NCBI GenBank assembly: GCA_947095585.1
Contig: OX352761.1
Coordinates: 93,375,833-93,439,832, forward strand
DNA: 64,000 nt
From: Nephrocerus scutellatus
Lineage: Eukaryota; Arthropoda; Insecta; Diptera; Pipunculidae
Direction: 5' to 3'
A program made the position numbers and the translations under genes. Positions 10,216-22,450 of this stretch are shown here, in pieces. The notes below the pieces were generated by a model. It ran no database searches, was not told the DNA's origin, and saw only the letters and a list, made by a program, of their open reading frames with translations. The stretch's first letter is position 1. Each line of letters opens with the position of its first letter.

Positions 10216-11689
10216 AAAAAGAGCAGGGTAGGCTGTGTCGAAGACACGGCCGTGGGTTTTGAGCGTGACAACGTCTGTCCGGGACGAAAGAAAAGAAAAC
10301 AAAGATCTTGTTGTCTGTTGGAAATAAACACGGACGGATACATTAAAAATATATTTTTTCTATACTAAAAACAAGTCCTACGACTTGCACCGTAGCTCAT
10401 CACATACATCATCATCACATCACATTATACATAAATTATTTATAAGCGAATTTTAATGTTCATAACCACTAACTTTGAAGTTGCTGCATATTGCATATTA
10501 CTGCCCAAACACAGTAATGGAGCTTTTGGTTTCAACTCATAAAAAATTTGAGTAGTTTTAAATTAAATTAGAAGAGAAAAGTAGTGAGTAGTGCTGCCCA
10601 TGCTTCGAAATGGTATGGTAAGAATGTCACTTTGAAACACGCAGGCCAATTATTTCTCATTAAATTTCTTTTGCATTGCTCTCTTATTTCTGTAAATGAT
10701 CGAATAGTTATTTTGAACCGATGCTTAATGCCATGTATGATATGACCACTGATAGAAAATGAACAGAGACTATACTATCACTACGGCTGCGGTGAAGAAT
10801 TAAGTAGCTTCGCAGCTTGTGCTGCACAAAAAAATGGCAGGCAGTCGGTATGCACGAAATTGCGGCTATATTTTGAACCGACTTACAGTCTGCTTGTAGG
10901 GCGACAATTTGACATTTACATTTTGCTATTTGCATCCCATTTTAAGTAGCTGCGTAAACTGCGCAGTCGATTTTTCTTTAATGCATTGGCTGAAAAGTGA
11001 ATTTTGAACAAAATGCAGCATAAACTGCGCAGCGGCTGAATTCTTGACCGCAGCCTACTACTGCATATGTTTGTTTCGTTCTGCTCTGCTTGATTTTATG
11101 TTATTGAATCCACATACATGATCATCAATCACATCACATACAACGAATAAATAATTTATAAGCTGATTTAAATGTTCATAAAAATTTATTGTGAGGTGGG
11201 TACAAATTAAATATATCATATCACTGCACAAACATAGTAATGCAATTGCGTCTATAGTAGTAGGAGAAGTAAGAGCTGTTAAAAATTATCTATCAGTAAA
11301 AAGGGATGTTTATAGTTAATATATATAGATAATATGAATTAAACGTTTATAATTCGGAAAGATGGGATTTCGTTTTGTGAAAATCTGTGTTTAAAATGAT
11401 ATTTTGAAGAAGATTATTACTTAAATATATTAAAGCTAATATCTGCAATACAAGGAAGTATTGTTTAATGTAAATAGCAAAAAATAAATCACTGTAATAC
11501 TTTTTATAATTAAAAAATGCAAAAACCATTCAAACTTTTATGCACAAAATGCCAAACGACACTGAAATGAAAATTTCTAAATATATTCTTCTCTAGGCGA
11601 TTCTCAAATTTTCAAGTACGGTACGCCTTCTTGATATTAAAACATTAACAGTGACCAAAACAGTGTGAGCATTCTGTTGATCACAACAG
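10216..11689. other. No gene seen; one long imperfect direct repeat
   Basis: About 10395-10515 (catcatcacatcac...aataaattatttataagc...cacagtaatg) is imperfectly repeated at about 11120-11245, some 715 bp downstream. The rest is AT-rich sequence with no coding or element signature that I can name. Confidence 0.4.
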
Positions 11690-12313
11690 TGGATATTTCA
11701 CATTTGACTTTTTGAACATGCGCCCCTTGTAGTGAGACGTTGTCACGTCAAAAATATGTGCGTGTTCTATTCTATTGGCCAGATCCCAGAATTTCCATAG
11801 GAACAAGTCTTATAGTCACATATTAGTCCCACATTCCGAGTTTCATACGAATCCCTTGAGAAATAGCTTAGTTCCAAAAATCCCAGACCCTATTGGCCAG
11901 ATCCCAGAATTTCCATAGGAACAAGTCTTATAGTCACATATTAGTCCTACATTCCGAGTTTCATACGAATCCCTTGAGAAATGGCTTGGTTCCAAAAATC
12001 CCAGACCCTATTGGCCAGATCCCAGAATTTCCATAGGAACAAGTCTTATAGTCACATATTAGTCCCACATTCCGAGTTTCATACGAATCCCTTGAGAAAT
12101 GGCTTGGTTCCCAAAGTACTGACATTTAAAAGTGTGATATTTAACAGTGATCACAACAGTAGGAAATTCTGTTGATCACAACAGTAGGACATTCTGTTGA
12201 TCACAACATTCTGACATTTAACAGTGTGAGCATTAACAGTGATCACAACAGTGGACATTTAACATTCGACTTTTTGAACATGTACCCCTTGTAGTGAGAC
12301 GTTGTCACGTCAA
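11690..12313. repeat. 118-bp satellite array B flanked by 65-bp direct repeats
   Basis: Three to four copies of the 118-bp unit lie at 11768-12117 (agaccc at 11885 and 12003). They are flanked by gacttttt gaacatg..cccttgtagtgagacgttgtcacgtcaaaaa at about 11690-11755 and 12248-12313. Between array and right flank, gttgatcacaacag recurs several times. The flanks suggest that the array is part of one mobile unit. Confidence 0.75.
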
Positions 12314-12580
12314 AAAAAAAAACAATTGAGCATTTGAAAGCCAAAACATATTGAAGCAACCATTGCCGAAATAGAGCAACACACAATCCTAAATGTGCTC
12401 AGAAATTGGATCGACCGAATGAAGTACGCCAAGGTCAGCCACGGCTCCCAGTTGAATGACATCATTTTCATAAATAACCAGAAGGATTGTACCTTCAAAC
12501 AAAAAATTTGGAAATATATTAAGCCGTTTTTGTTTTATTAATTTTTTAAATCTGCACTTCTTATTTGGACACCCTTTAAT
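12314..12580 (+). pseudogene. Mariner-like element 3' end, remnant
   Basis: The plus strand reads a transposase C-terminus: ATIAEIEQHTILNVLRNWID, then RMKYAKVSHGSQLNDIIF. This is the pattern of mariner-like C-termini (V-x-x-N-W-x-x-R-x-x-x-x-K-x-x-x-G-x-H-L-x-x-x-x-F). After it, ctgcacttcttatttggacaccc (about 12551-12573) looks like an inverted terminal repeat ending in ACCC. The rest of the element is absent. Its terminus differs from that of the element at 17072, so it is another subfamily. Confidence 0.5.
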
Positions 12581-14340
12581 TTACTACAATAACTTGCGAC
12601 CCCTTTACAATACCAACACCTTTAATATTATTGTTCTATTATTTCTACTACTTACATGTGTAGTCTGATTAAACTCGATTATTGCTTAATTAACATTTCA
12701 TAATTTGCTTATCGCTAAACTTGACATCTCTTATATATTTGCTTATTGCTAAATTGGCATTTCTTAAATGCCGGATGTGCAATCGGGTCATGCATGTGCG
12801 ATCGTTGAACAGCTACTTCTCTTGGTGGTGCCAGCGTTTTTTTGTAATACGCTACGGAGAATCGGTGGGTTGACAGAGTTAACTCGCACACCTTTCGATC
12901 ACAAAGAGAAATTCGAACTTCTCCATTTTTTTGTTTATTGACATTGTTGAGCGTTGTTTAATTTTCGGTTACACTCCTATTAAGGATCGCGTGAACGGCG
13001 ATTACATAACTTGTCTATCTATCGCGGAGTGGGAAATTTTGTTTTCTGTTTTCTTTTTGCTTCGTTGATATTCAAAATTTAACTTTTCCCGTTTTCCATT
13101 TCTCAAATGATTTAATTCTAGCACAGCTAGATGTCTCACGTTCACACAATTACTAGGGCATTTAAAACTACTACTTTGACTACTTTCAAAATAGTGCAAA
13201 CATCAAAACTGTATGATGTAGTCCTAGAGTCTTTGCCCTAATCCGATGTTAAGGAATATTTTCTTATTTGTATTTTAATTATTAGTCGACCTGGAAAACA
13301 CTAAGCACTTTAAAACACAGACAATTTATTTTGAATTGACTGAGAGACTGCATAAAGTTTGTGCATTGCACGTAGCTACTTAGCATAAAATGGTGAATTG
13401 TTATCATCATTCCGCCACTTAAAGGTGAGTAGTAGACATTCTATCTAACTTGCGGAGCGAAAAGTGAATTGAAATTTTTAATAGCTTTCAAGGACGTCCG
13501 TACTCATCTTTTTTGTAAATTTGAGAAACCTTTTAATATTAGATTCATTTCAAAAATAATAAAAACTTAAGTTTAAATAATTACAGAGTTTCAAAAATGA
13601 TTATTGATATACAATTTCAATAATCTATACAAATATATAAATAGGTAAGTTGGCACTTTCAATTATCTACACTAATCTTAGAAACTACTGGACCGATTGT
13701 GATCAGGTTTTTATCATTGTGCAGGGTTTTTTGCCCCTGAAGTAATAGGCTACTGTTTTGGGTCAGCGGTTGGTAGGTGGGGGAGAGTGACTCAGTGGTA
13801 GTGGGCTGCGGTCAGTTGGTGTGGGATCAGTGTGGTGGTTCAAAGGGGCGTCGTCAGTTGTGTTGGGGTCAGTGGAGAGATCACTGGGAGGGTAGTCAGT
13901 TGGGTGGTGGTAAGTGGGCTGGGCGCAGCCGAGCAAGGCTGGGTATTTAAGTAAGTAATTTATAATTAAACTGTAATTTAAACTGCAATTATTTTTTTTT
14001 GACAAAATTGCAAATGCTTTAATACGTCAACGCTCCTGTTATCATTTTGTGCTCGTATAACTTAAAGATTCATAAATTGAATATAAGAAACAAAATTGTT
14101 TACTTAACTTAACTGACTAGTGACTACTTAAATCTACAATTATTGAAGTGAAACTTTTAATGTCGCGGTAGAGTAATAATGCTTATAAACGACACAAACA
14201 ATTTAATACACAATATTTTAGCTATCATTATCATTATTTCATTTTTAGATTGCAGTAAAGATATTTACTTGTGAATGTTTTCCACGAATAATCAAATATG
14301 TTTTAAATATTCTTTTACTCTATTTTAAAAGTTTCGCTTA
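12581..14340. other. No gene recognised; unclassified repeat-like sequence
   Basis: This is AT-rich. At 13660-13700 actaatcttagaaactactggaccgatt looks like the start of a dispersed element, and 13760-13930 is a G/T-rich low-complexity stretch (ggtggg, cagtgg, gtcagtt). The minus-strand open frame across it is proline- and threonine-rich by composition only. No splice-bounded exon was found. Confidence 0.35.
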
Positions 14341-14518
14341 TAACGCAGCTAAGTATCTGGGTATCAATCTGGATGCTAAACTGAAATGGTAGGAACATGT
14401 GAAAAAGAGAGTAGAAGAGCTAAATATTAGATATAGAAAACTTCATTGGCTGTTGGGACACAGTTCTGAATTGTCCACTGAGAACAAAATTTTATTACAA
14501 ATGGTATATATATAAAAT
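14341..14518 (+). pseudogene. Jockey-like reverse transcriptase C-terminal remnant
   Basis: The plus strand reads AKYLGINLDAKLKW, stop, EHVKKRVEELNIRYRKLHWLLG, then LSTENKILLQM. This is the thumb-side pattern of Jockey-clade RTs (KYLGV-x-LD-x-x-L-x-W, H-x-x-x-x-x-x-x-L-N-x-R-Y, LL-x-x-K). One in-frame TAG replaces the residue after W. It is a short isolated fragment. Confidence 0.65.
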
Positions 14519-14639
14519 GGTACATTAGAAATAATGACTTGAATCGTTATTGATCGTGTAACAGTAACAATTAAAAAGAACGCAACTCGTCACAACGATC
14601 GATCTTTTTTTGATTGGCCATGATTTAGAAGGTTGTTTT

Positions 14640-14945
14640 AGTGCGGTTAGAGTCCCATTCTACTCTGGGTTTCAAACTTCATAGTGTCTTTCAAGATTTT
14701 CAAACAAAAAACTTGCGTATAAAATTTGAAAAAAAATCGCGTAAATTTTGTAAAATATTTGTATGTATGGGGTCGGGAGATCCAAAATTTAATAGAAAGT
14801 GTTGTCATAGGAGATACACATGTGTGCAAAGTTTGAATAAAATCGGGCTTTAGGAAGTGGGCTAAAAGTTCATCACAAGATTTGGTCCGCCAGCCAGCCA
14901 GCCAGAAACAAACGGGCACGTGAAGTTAATATAGATAATTTAAAA
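14640..14945 (+). repeat. Family P repeat copy (plus orientation)
   Basis: Two tandem units (ataaaatttgaaaaaaaatcgcg; gatacacatgtgtgcaaag) and the family end, ccagccagccag then gttaatatagataattt at about 14925-14941. The 5' part is truncated. Confidence 0.7.
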
Positions 14946-15980
14946 AAAAAACTTATACTCAGCCTATTTTTCTATCCTGCTGCTCTGGGCACGAAAATAA
15001 TCAGTCAAAATGACACTTTGTCCGAATGCTGACGCTATCAGTGATTCAGACTGTTACATTCCGCATGTGTATTGTTAGACGGCTTCAAAAAAAGTACTTA
15101 TTCCATATTTGTCTGTGAAATTCTAATTTTCTAATTTCAGGCAAATGTGCAACGCTTGATGCAAGTCAGTGGATTCTCTTGTACCAAGAAGTATGGGTAA
15201 ATAACCATTTAACCCTCTTACAACAGGGTCTCAATGCTTTATCCCTGTATGTATGTTCGTGTGAGCAAATTAAGGGATTATGAACGAATACATATCCACG
15301 AATTTTATTCAAGATTAAAGATAAATGGGAATATACCTCTTGATGGAATTGTTGGGTGGTTGCTTTTCCTTGTACTAGAGAATTCATCTGGTATTCTTGC
15401 CATAATGATTAGTCTAGACTCGGGATATGGTCTTCCACGTTAAGGGATTAATGACAATTCGGCCCACAACCGAGGTTATGTAAGACTTTAATTCTGGAGT
15501 TTTATCCTGTGATTGTTCTCTCGTATCATTCGAGCCTTTATTTAAAATAGGAACACGAGCTATGGGGTTAGGTTTGGATTGGTTTTGCCATTATGGAACA
15601 TTTTGGTAAGTATTAACATTTAATGGAAAATAATTCAATTTAAATTTTAAAAAAAAATTATTCAATTATATATTATATTATAAAAATATAAATAAATTTT
15701 CGTTTTCATACTTCAATGTATGTTAACTTTAATAAAAATTAAAATAAAAATAAACTTTTATTTTCAATATTCTTTTCGACAATTCGGATTGTTCCCTTTG
15801 GTTGAATTTGTTAACTATTACAGATCCGAGTTGCGCACTAAATATTAACTGACTACCAATTAATTCACGACTGATGGACTGGTTATGGTTTTGTTGAACG
15901 ATTACCTTAAAACCGTAGTTTTCTTGATTTAAAAACATGTGTGCTGAACTTACCTAAGTGTTCTACCTTTTTATTAAATT
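14946..15980. other. No gene recognised
   Basis: AT-rich sequence. Short open frames at 15166-15443 on both strands overlap each other and show no family pattern. A very AT-rich stretch lies at 15640-15760. Confidence 0.35.
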
Positions 15981-15984
15981 CGCT

Positions 15985-16305
15985 ATATTAACTTCGCGTC
16001 CCCGTGTCTGGCTGGCTGTCTGGTCAGATCTTGTGATAAATTTTTAACCCACTTTATTAAGCCCGATTATATTCAAACTTTGGACACATGTGTATTTCCC
16101 ATGACAACACTTTCTATTAAAATTCGAGAGTGATCGGGCCGTGGGTGTCGGGGGGCTCCCATACAATTTCTTTTTCCATATAGCGGTATCAAACGATGTG
16201 ATACAATAATGACTGTGTTCTGTGGGCACTGGTGCGCTGTGAGCTGCGCTGCTTATTTTACGATTGGAGTTGTTTTGCTGTTCGGTTGCAGTGCTTCGCA
16301 TGTGT
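15985..16305 (-). repeat. Family P variant (minus orientation)
   Basis: It starts at aattcgctatattaacttcgcg, then has taacccactttattaagcccgat, cacatgtgtatt and gatcgggcc. It then has a distinct distal part (tgactgtgttctg...gctgcgctgc...gtttgctgttcggttgcagtgcttcgcatgtg). The reverse complement of that distal part recurs at 63050-63225, which defines a subfamily. Confidence 0.65.
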
Positions 16306-17071
16306 TTTATTTTTCAGCATATTCAGGACAAAACTCACAATAAAATAATTTGTGCTGAAAAACTTCATCCTTATAATTACAATACATCCTTAAAATTCAA
16401 TGCAATAATACATTTTTTCAATATTTTGCTCTGTTATGTATATTAACATAATTGCTGCAACAAAAAAAACAACCATATTATGATCCTCTTAAATTTTTTT
16501 ACACCAACCATGTTTTTTCCGAGTGCAGGCATTTGTACGACCAATTCTGACGTAAGCGTGACCAATATAGTGGAATATAGCCTTTTATATGGAAAAACTC
16601 CGCGCATTCGAGAGAAAATGCCGCAGAGCGTGTATTCATATGCGAACATTCCGATTTTAGAAATTATGTGTCTAATAAAGAATCTCCTGGATGTTTTCGG
16701 AGCATCTAGAATTAGTGTTTAGACTAAATTACAACTATTCATATTGTGAGCTGAGAAGCTCGCTTTACTATCTTCATTTAAATAGATAACATTCAATTTT
16801 AAATAATGTGGGTTGTTTTGAGCATATTCGCTGCTCTTGGTGTGAATAATTCTTGACAGTATGTACGAGCAAGCTGAATAATTGATAAATGTCAAAGTAA
16901 GGACCTTGTAGTTATTCGATTTTATTATTAATTACTTATTTCACAAATTTTATTTAGTTTTGGATACATGTTAAAAGAAAATTATTAATGAGGTGCAAGA
17001 TATGGAATTATTTTATTTTTTATACAAAATGAAATTGTATTTTACAATATATTCTTATGGAACTTTAGGTA
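16306..17071. other. No gene recognised
   Basis: An open frame on the plus strand (16480-16722, 80 codons) begins MILLNFFTPTMFFPSAGI and contains YGKTPRIREKMP. I cannot assign it to a family. The remainder is AT-rich. Confidence 0.3.
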
Positions 17072-18023
17072 CAGGGTTTTTCAATAAGAGCACTTCAACT
17101 TTTTTTTTGAATAAAACACAAACTGTTCGACTTTTGAACTAACTTTTTTTTTTATTAACGAATTTGAACATATACATATAATACATTTAGGTATGAAACT
17201 CGATTTCTTTTGCATGACCACCGCGTGCACGTTTTACGAAGTCCAATCTTTGAACCCAATTTTCGAACACTCTTTCGCATAAATCGGCCGAAATTCCAGC
17301 AATTTCACGTTCAATATTGGCTCTGAGCTCTTGCAACGTCGACGGCTTATTGGCATAGACCAATGACTTTACATAACCCCAAAGAAAATAATCTAGAGGT
17401 GTCAAATCACACGAGCGCGGCGGCCACTGGTCGGGCCCATTTCGCGAAATAACACGCTCATCGAACTTAGTCTTCAATAACGCGATTGTATCGTGTGCTG
17501 TGTGGCATGTGGCCCCGTCCTGCTGAAACCACATGTCGTTCAAGTCCATTCCATTCAATTGCGGCAAAAAAAAATCGTTTATCATATCGCGGTACCGATT
17601 TCCATTAACAGTAACGTGGCGATCGTTATCGTCGATGAAAAAATATGGCCCAATGACGCCGCCGGCATGTAATCCGCACCAAACAGTGACTTTTTCGGGA
17701 TGCAACGGTGCCTCATGAATCACGTGTGGGTTGCTTTCTGCCCAGTAACGCATATTTTGCTTGTTGACAAATCCTTCTAGCCAAAAGTGAGCCTCATCGC
17801 TGAAGATGATTTTTCGGTGAAAATCTGCATCATTTTCGATTTGCTCTTGAGCTCAATTCACGAATCGGCGTCGCTTCAAGTGGTCAAACGGTTCACATGT
17901 GTAGCGTTCCATGCTGAAATGTTTACTAATGAAGTTACCAAATGACAAAAGAACAATAAAAAATATGGCGTCGTTCGCCTCCCTATCGTAGAAAAGTTGA
18001 AGCGCACCTGTTGAAACACCCGA
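17072..18023 (-). mobile_element. DD41D (rosa-like) mariner element, internally deleted
   Basis: Imperfect terminal inverted repeats pair gggtttttcaataagagcac (from 17074) with the reverse complement of the right end, gggtgtttcaacaggtgcgc; 25 of the outer 30 bp agree. Both ends abut TA (17070-17071 and 18024-18025), the target duplication of Tc1/mariner elements. The element is 952 bp, shorter than the usual 1.2-1.4 kb or so, because most of the helix-turn-helix region is gone. The residue spacing between the second and third catalytic aspartates is 41, as in the rosa group; that name is from memory of the family. Confidence 0.85.
17187..17930 (-). pseudogene. DD41D mariner transposase, N-terminally deleted
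   Basis: The open part (17753-17187, 188 codons) carries the catalytic core: PEKVTVWCGLHAGGVIGPYF, WFQQDGATCH (second D) and SCDLTPLDYFLWGY (third D, 41 residues later). It ends in VFENWVQRLDFVKRARGGHA. Reading continues upstream through KIIFSDEAHFWLEGF (first D) to an in-frame TGA at the position of a tryptophan after RRRFVN. Before that only MERYTCEPFDHL joins directly, so the helix-turn-helix DNA-binding region is deleted. The enzyme would normally cut and paste the element at TA sites. This copy cannot make a full transposase, but its termini look intact. Confidence 0.8.
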
Positions 18024-18339
18024 TATAATTATGTCAAAGGATAAATTCCACTTTTAGATAAGTTAACAATAAATTAAGTTAAATGATTATTTCTAAATGA
18101 ATGATTGTTTTTATTTACAGATTTATTTAATTTACAGATTCTGCAAGTGATTAATTTAACAAAATTTTGATATTCAAAATATTATGCTTATCATTCATTG
18201 ATACTTTAATTCTCACCAATAATAGTATTTCTTGTAAAGTCCTCTCTGATCGTATCGGTATTTTTCCTATTGTTTTAAATGAATCAATGCATCCCTGTGG
18301 CTAGGAATATTATTTAATTAAATTTGATAAACATTTACC

Positions 18340-18860
18340 AAATGGATGACAAGAGTTGATTTATTTAAGAACATTGGAGCAATATTTCATAAGATACTTT
18401 CTTTCGACCAGCATTATTAATTATGTATGTACCCTATCAAGTTCTCTTTAAGTATTTCAAAAGTGTTTTAAAAGATTCATACCACATTAATTGTGGTCTA
18501 GTCCGTACTATTCTTGAATATTGTTTTCTGGAGTCCTCAATAACGCTAGTTGGTTATTCGCGTATTGAGAATATTGACAAATTACCGATTTTATGCTATT
18601 TTTAACAAACGTAATTTGTTTGATATTTCTATCTATCAATGGTATATATGGTATAAATCCCTGTTGTTAGGAATATTTTTGGAATAATTATATCGGGTAA
18701 TAAACATCAAAACTGGATGACAATAGTTGATCTATTTAAGAACCCTGGAGCAATATTTGATAAGAGACTTTATCAAATTCTCTTTAAGGATTTCTTAAGT
18801 GTTTTATTCTTGAATATTGTTTTCTGCAGTCATCAATTACTTCTGCTTAATTCTGTATTA
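18340..18860 (+). pseudogene. Duplicated non-LTR RT C-terminal remnant
   Basis: 18345-18545 and 18700-18840 are imperfect direct repeats: ggatgacaa.agttgat.tatttaagaac...ggagcaatattt, and cttgaatattgttttctg. In the first copy the plus strand reads INCGLVRTILEYCFLESS, then TLVGYSRIENIDK. This resembles the RT C-terminal pattern L-V-R-x-x-L-E-Y-x-x-x-x-W-x-P...I-E-x-x-Q. The call is tentative. 18026-18340 is AT-rich without features. Confidence 0.4.
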
Positions 18861-20600
18861 ATATATAAAAAATATAACTATGATGTTACATTCGTTATGC
18901 AAAATAGAGGGAAGCGGTTAACTCTCCCCAATAAAGTAAACAGGAGTGTTAAAGAAACAGGTTATTTTTTATCTTACATAGTGTTAACCAGTTCTAAACT
19001 AACAACACTGATTTCAACTACATACATCCAATCGAGTGTGTTTTCGAACCTAAAAACCCAAAATGATCCAAAAATAGAATCATTTCTATTAGAAAAATTT
19101 TGTCTGTTTTATCCCTAAAAATATAATTGATTTTGACCCCATACAGGGATTGTCGTAAGGACTGATATAATGGAATTTTTTATTTTATTGTAAAAACTGA
19201 GAAACTAATAATAGTACTGCAAACACGAAAAATGAGAGAAGGGTGAGGAGGATCCACATGAGCAGCGATTGAAATTCATGCTAGCAGCTACTTTCAGAGC
19301 ACTAGTGAGGCGAAATGGTGATTTGGTGAGATGATGTATTCAATGCGCACCTGACGATCACAAAACGAAATACGAACCTATCTTCAAACTAGTTATTTAT
19401 TAATATTGTTAAGCGTTAATTATTTATTCGTTAAACTGAACGTCTATAGCCAATTTGTCTTTCGAAAAAAGTTTTAATGTTTTTTTTTTGCCACGTTGAA
19501 ATTGAAAATAGTTCAATTTCTTATTTCTGGTGGTTTATATGGATATTATTCTACCAGAGATGACTTTATCACAATAAAATAGTCAGAAATAGAGTTGGTT
19601 ATAAAAACACAAATAGTGCGAGTATACTTGTTATGGAACTAATATACGACTGGAACTCCATTAAGAGTTGCTTAACAATTCTAATTGACCTCTGTCTATA
19701 CTATAAGAATCGTCTTCAAGGAAATTATTCCAAATACTGTGAAATATACTCGAAACGTGCATTTCCATCTAACGGATTTTTATCGAAAATTTCCCAAACT
19801 GATTATAAAAATTCTAAAACTTCTGCAGTGTCTAACGACTGTGAACATCCAAATTGGAACATAACTGAACCTGTTAGTAATTAGTAAAAACATGAGTATT
19901 GAAGAAATGTCTGTCAATTTACTTTCGGGATTAGTATCTGTAGATGTGTCACCCAGGTATTTCTCAGATGAACTTGTTAAGGGATAGTCATTAAAAAACA
20001 TATGGATCTTGTAAGATATCCATTTCATATGGTGTCATTCGATTGCTTCTCGTACTCAGCCATTTGAGACCAACTGTTGTCGGTTGGTTACCCAACTCAT
20101 CAATAAATATGTCATTAACGTTCGTTAAGCAACTGCTAAAGAAATATAACAGAGTTCCGTTCATGAAAGTAATGCGTAAAAAACCATCCTTTTGGGTTAC
20201 AGCAGCCATACACACAAACATTGAAGGTTCAATGTTCAAACGTTTATGCTATTCGCCAAGCAAATTATGACATGTAACTAATTATTTATATCAGTTCCTT
20301 ACTAGCGTGGGAATGGAATGCTGCTACTACGAGTAGATGGTTTGTTCAGCGGTACCGACCGCTGTTACGTGTTGGATTACACGCATTATGCTGTTTTTGT
20401 GATTTTTGACATTACGTCTTTCGGAAGGAGTTCATAGTAGCAATAACATAAATTCCATTTTATGTTTGATGATTGAAAGGAAGCTACAAACAATGAAACC
20501 CTTACAAAATCAAGTTGATCCATTCTTTTGAAAAAAAAAAAAAAAATGTTTTTTTATATAAATCAATTTAAATTTCAACGAACTTTTTAAAGTAGAGATA
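18861..20600. other. No gene recognised
   Basis: Several chance-like open frames occur. 19633-19884 (plus, 83 codons) and 20043-20270 (plus, starting in RLLLVLSHLRPTVVGW context) show no family motif. There is a poly-A run of about 15 at 20530-20545. 19240-19440 and the rest are unremarkable. Confidence 0.35.
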
Positions 20601-22450
20601 AGAATCCGCTTCACTTTGTTCAAAACCCGCTTCGATGAAAGGGCTGTCGAGATTCGTATTTCATATTCGCGCCGATTGTTTGAGTCCATAAAGGCTCCTG
20701 CTCAATCTGCAAACCATATTTTCCTTTCGTTCAAAGCCCGGTGGTTGGATCATATAAATTTCCTCCATCAGCTCCCCATTCAGAAATGCAATTTTCGCAT
20801 CCATGTGGACAACCGTCATATTATGTTTCCTGGCTATTGTGAACAAAATGCGAAACGCATCTGCCTGGTTACTGGCGTGAAAACTTCGTCATAGTCGCAA
20901 CCGTATTTTTGCGTAAAACCCTGAGCAACTAATCTTGCTAAACGCTTCACACTACCATCTGGATTTGACTTGAGCTTAAAACCCCATTTGCAGCCAACTG
21001 GCATTCGATCAGGTGGCGCAACGACTTCCGTTATCCCGAGGCGATTTCATTTCTTCGTCCATCGCAAGCAGCCTGTGGTCTTTGTGATCACTCAAAAACA
21101 CATCTTTCAACGTCTTTGTCTCTAACGTTACAACTTTTATTTCCTAAATCAATCGCCTTGGCTGAATACCCTTCGTAGTACATTCCGACCGACGAGGCGT
21201 CTGATCTAATTGAGTATTTTCTGCCAGCCACGTGAGTGGACCGCCGTTTATTAGCGCTCCAGCTTCTTCAATGTCTGAAACCGGTTTCTCGTCACAGTCG
21301 CCTGAATCAGCACCTAAATATTCTTTCTGGATTATTCTACTGTGCTTCCCTCTGTCACGCTTGATTCCACGGAGTTGTCATCATCATTCAAGAACCGTAC
21401 ATCGCGACTTATAAGTAGTTTTCGTGAAGACTGATTATAACATCGATACGCCTTTGAATTCATATAGTACGCGATAAACACAGCTGCGACAGCCTTTGAA
21501 TCCAACTTGCGTCTTTTCTTCTACGAGTACACAAAACATTTTTCACCGAATGTTCTGAAATTTCGCAAATTCGGCACTGCACCTGACCATAATTCTTACG
21601 GCGTCCTCAAAATCTTTCAAACTCCTGACCACCTTGATATCCCAATGGCCCAAATGGCCCACTGATGCGCAAACAAAACTCTTCCACATGTAAAAGAATT
21701 GACCCGCTGAGCATACTGCATCAATCGATACAGTCCACCAACGTTTTCAGCAAAGCCAATACACATTTCATTACATTTGATGAGACATTTACATTGTTGA
21801 AACTCCAAAACATAACCTTTCATTGTCAACACCTTCACAGAGAGTATATTAGACGAGATTTCCGGAACAAAAAGTACGTTCTGAATCGATGCTGCTTTAA
21901 AACATCCATGATCGTCAACGAATTCGAGTTTTACTATTCCTCTTCCTTTTGATGTGTATTCACGACCATCAGCTACTCGCACTGTCTACCTATGATCGGC
22001 TACAATATCACGCACCGGAATCGATAATCCATGCATTCTGAGAATCGCGTCCACCATTTGAAAACTCACCTTTCGTTGAATTAACCGCATTAGCTTTCTG
22101 CACAGAGTTCCGCTTCGATGCCTTGAATTCCTCGCAATCATAGTTAAAATTACCTTCTTTTAGGCAGAAACAACATTTTGGTCGCCGCCGATCGACAACG
22201 CTTTTACTATCATATCATAAATTCGTGGCAGCTGACCAAATAACAGCCCGATCTGCCTCTTTTCAGATAGTTTCTCCAAATCGAGATCATCGATCATCTG
22301 GACCATGTCTGACAGCCAATAAATATGGTACTCCATGTTGCCCCCTTTATCCAAACGACGTGTACACACTTCTTTAATCAATTGCACACTGTTATTCCCG
22401 GTTTGTCTTGCCACCACTAATCACATCAGCGACACCGAAAACTTTAGAAC
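20600..22450 (-). mobile_element. Ty1/copia retrotransposon remnant (gag-pol, no LTRs seen)
   Basis: Copia polyprotein pieces follow in order on the minus strand. 22417-22160 is gag (VRQxx-like start, YHIYWLSDMVQMIDDL). About 22070-22030 is the protease site as NAWIIDSGA, then a stop. 21982-21617 reads VPEISSNILSVKVL, LMQYAQ and a degenerate pre-integrase segment. 21600-21050 is the integrase tail. 20950-20610 is RT (RLVAQGFTQKYG, DEVFTPVTRQ, VVHMDAKIAFLNGELMEEIY, RSLYGLKQS). Several frameshifts and stops break it. The RT YVDD part, RNase H and LTRs are missing, so it is truncated at the 20600 side. No replication is possible from this copy. Confidence 0.85.

Noticed and set aside
13763..14005. 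Proline/threonine-rich 80-codon minus open frame
   Set aside because: It comes from a G/T-rich low-complexity stretch, with no start context or exon borders.
18717..19118. 133-codon plus open frame
   Set aside because: It starts inside the duplicated RT-like remnant and then runs through AT-rich sequence. There is no recognisable domain beyond the repeat.
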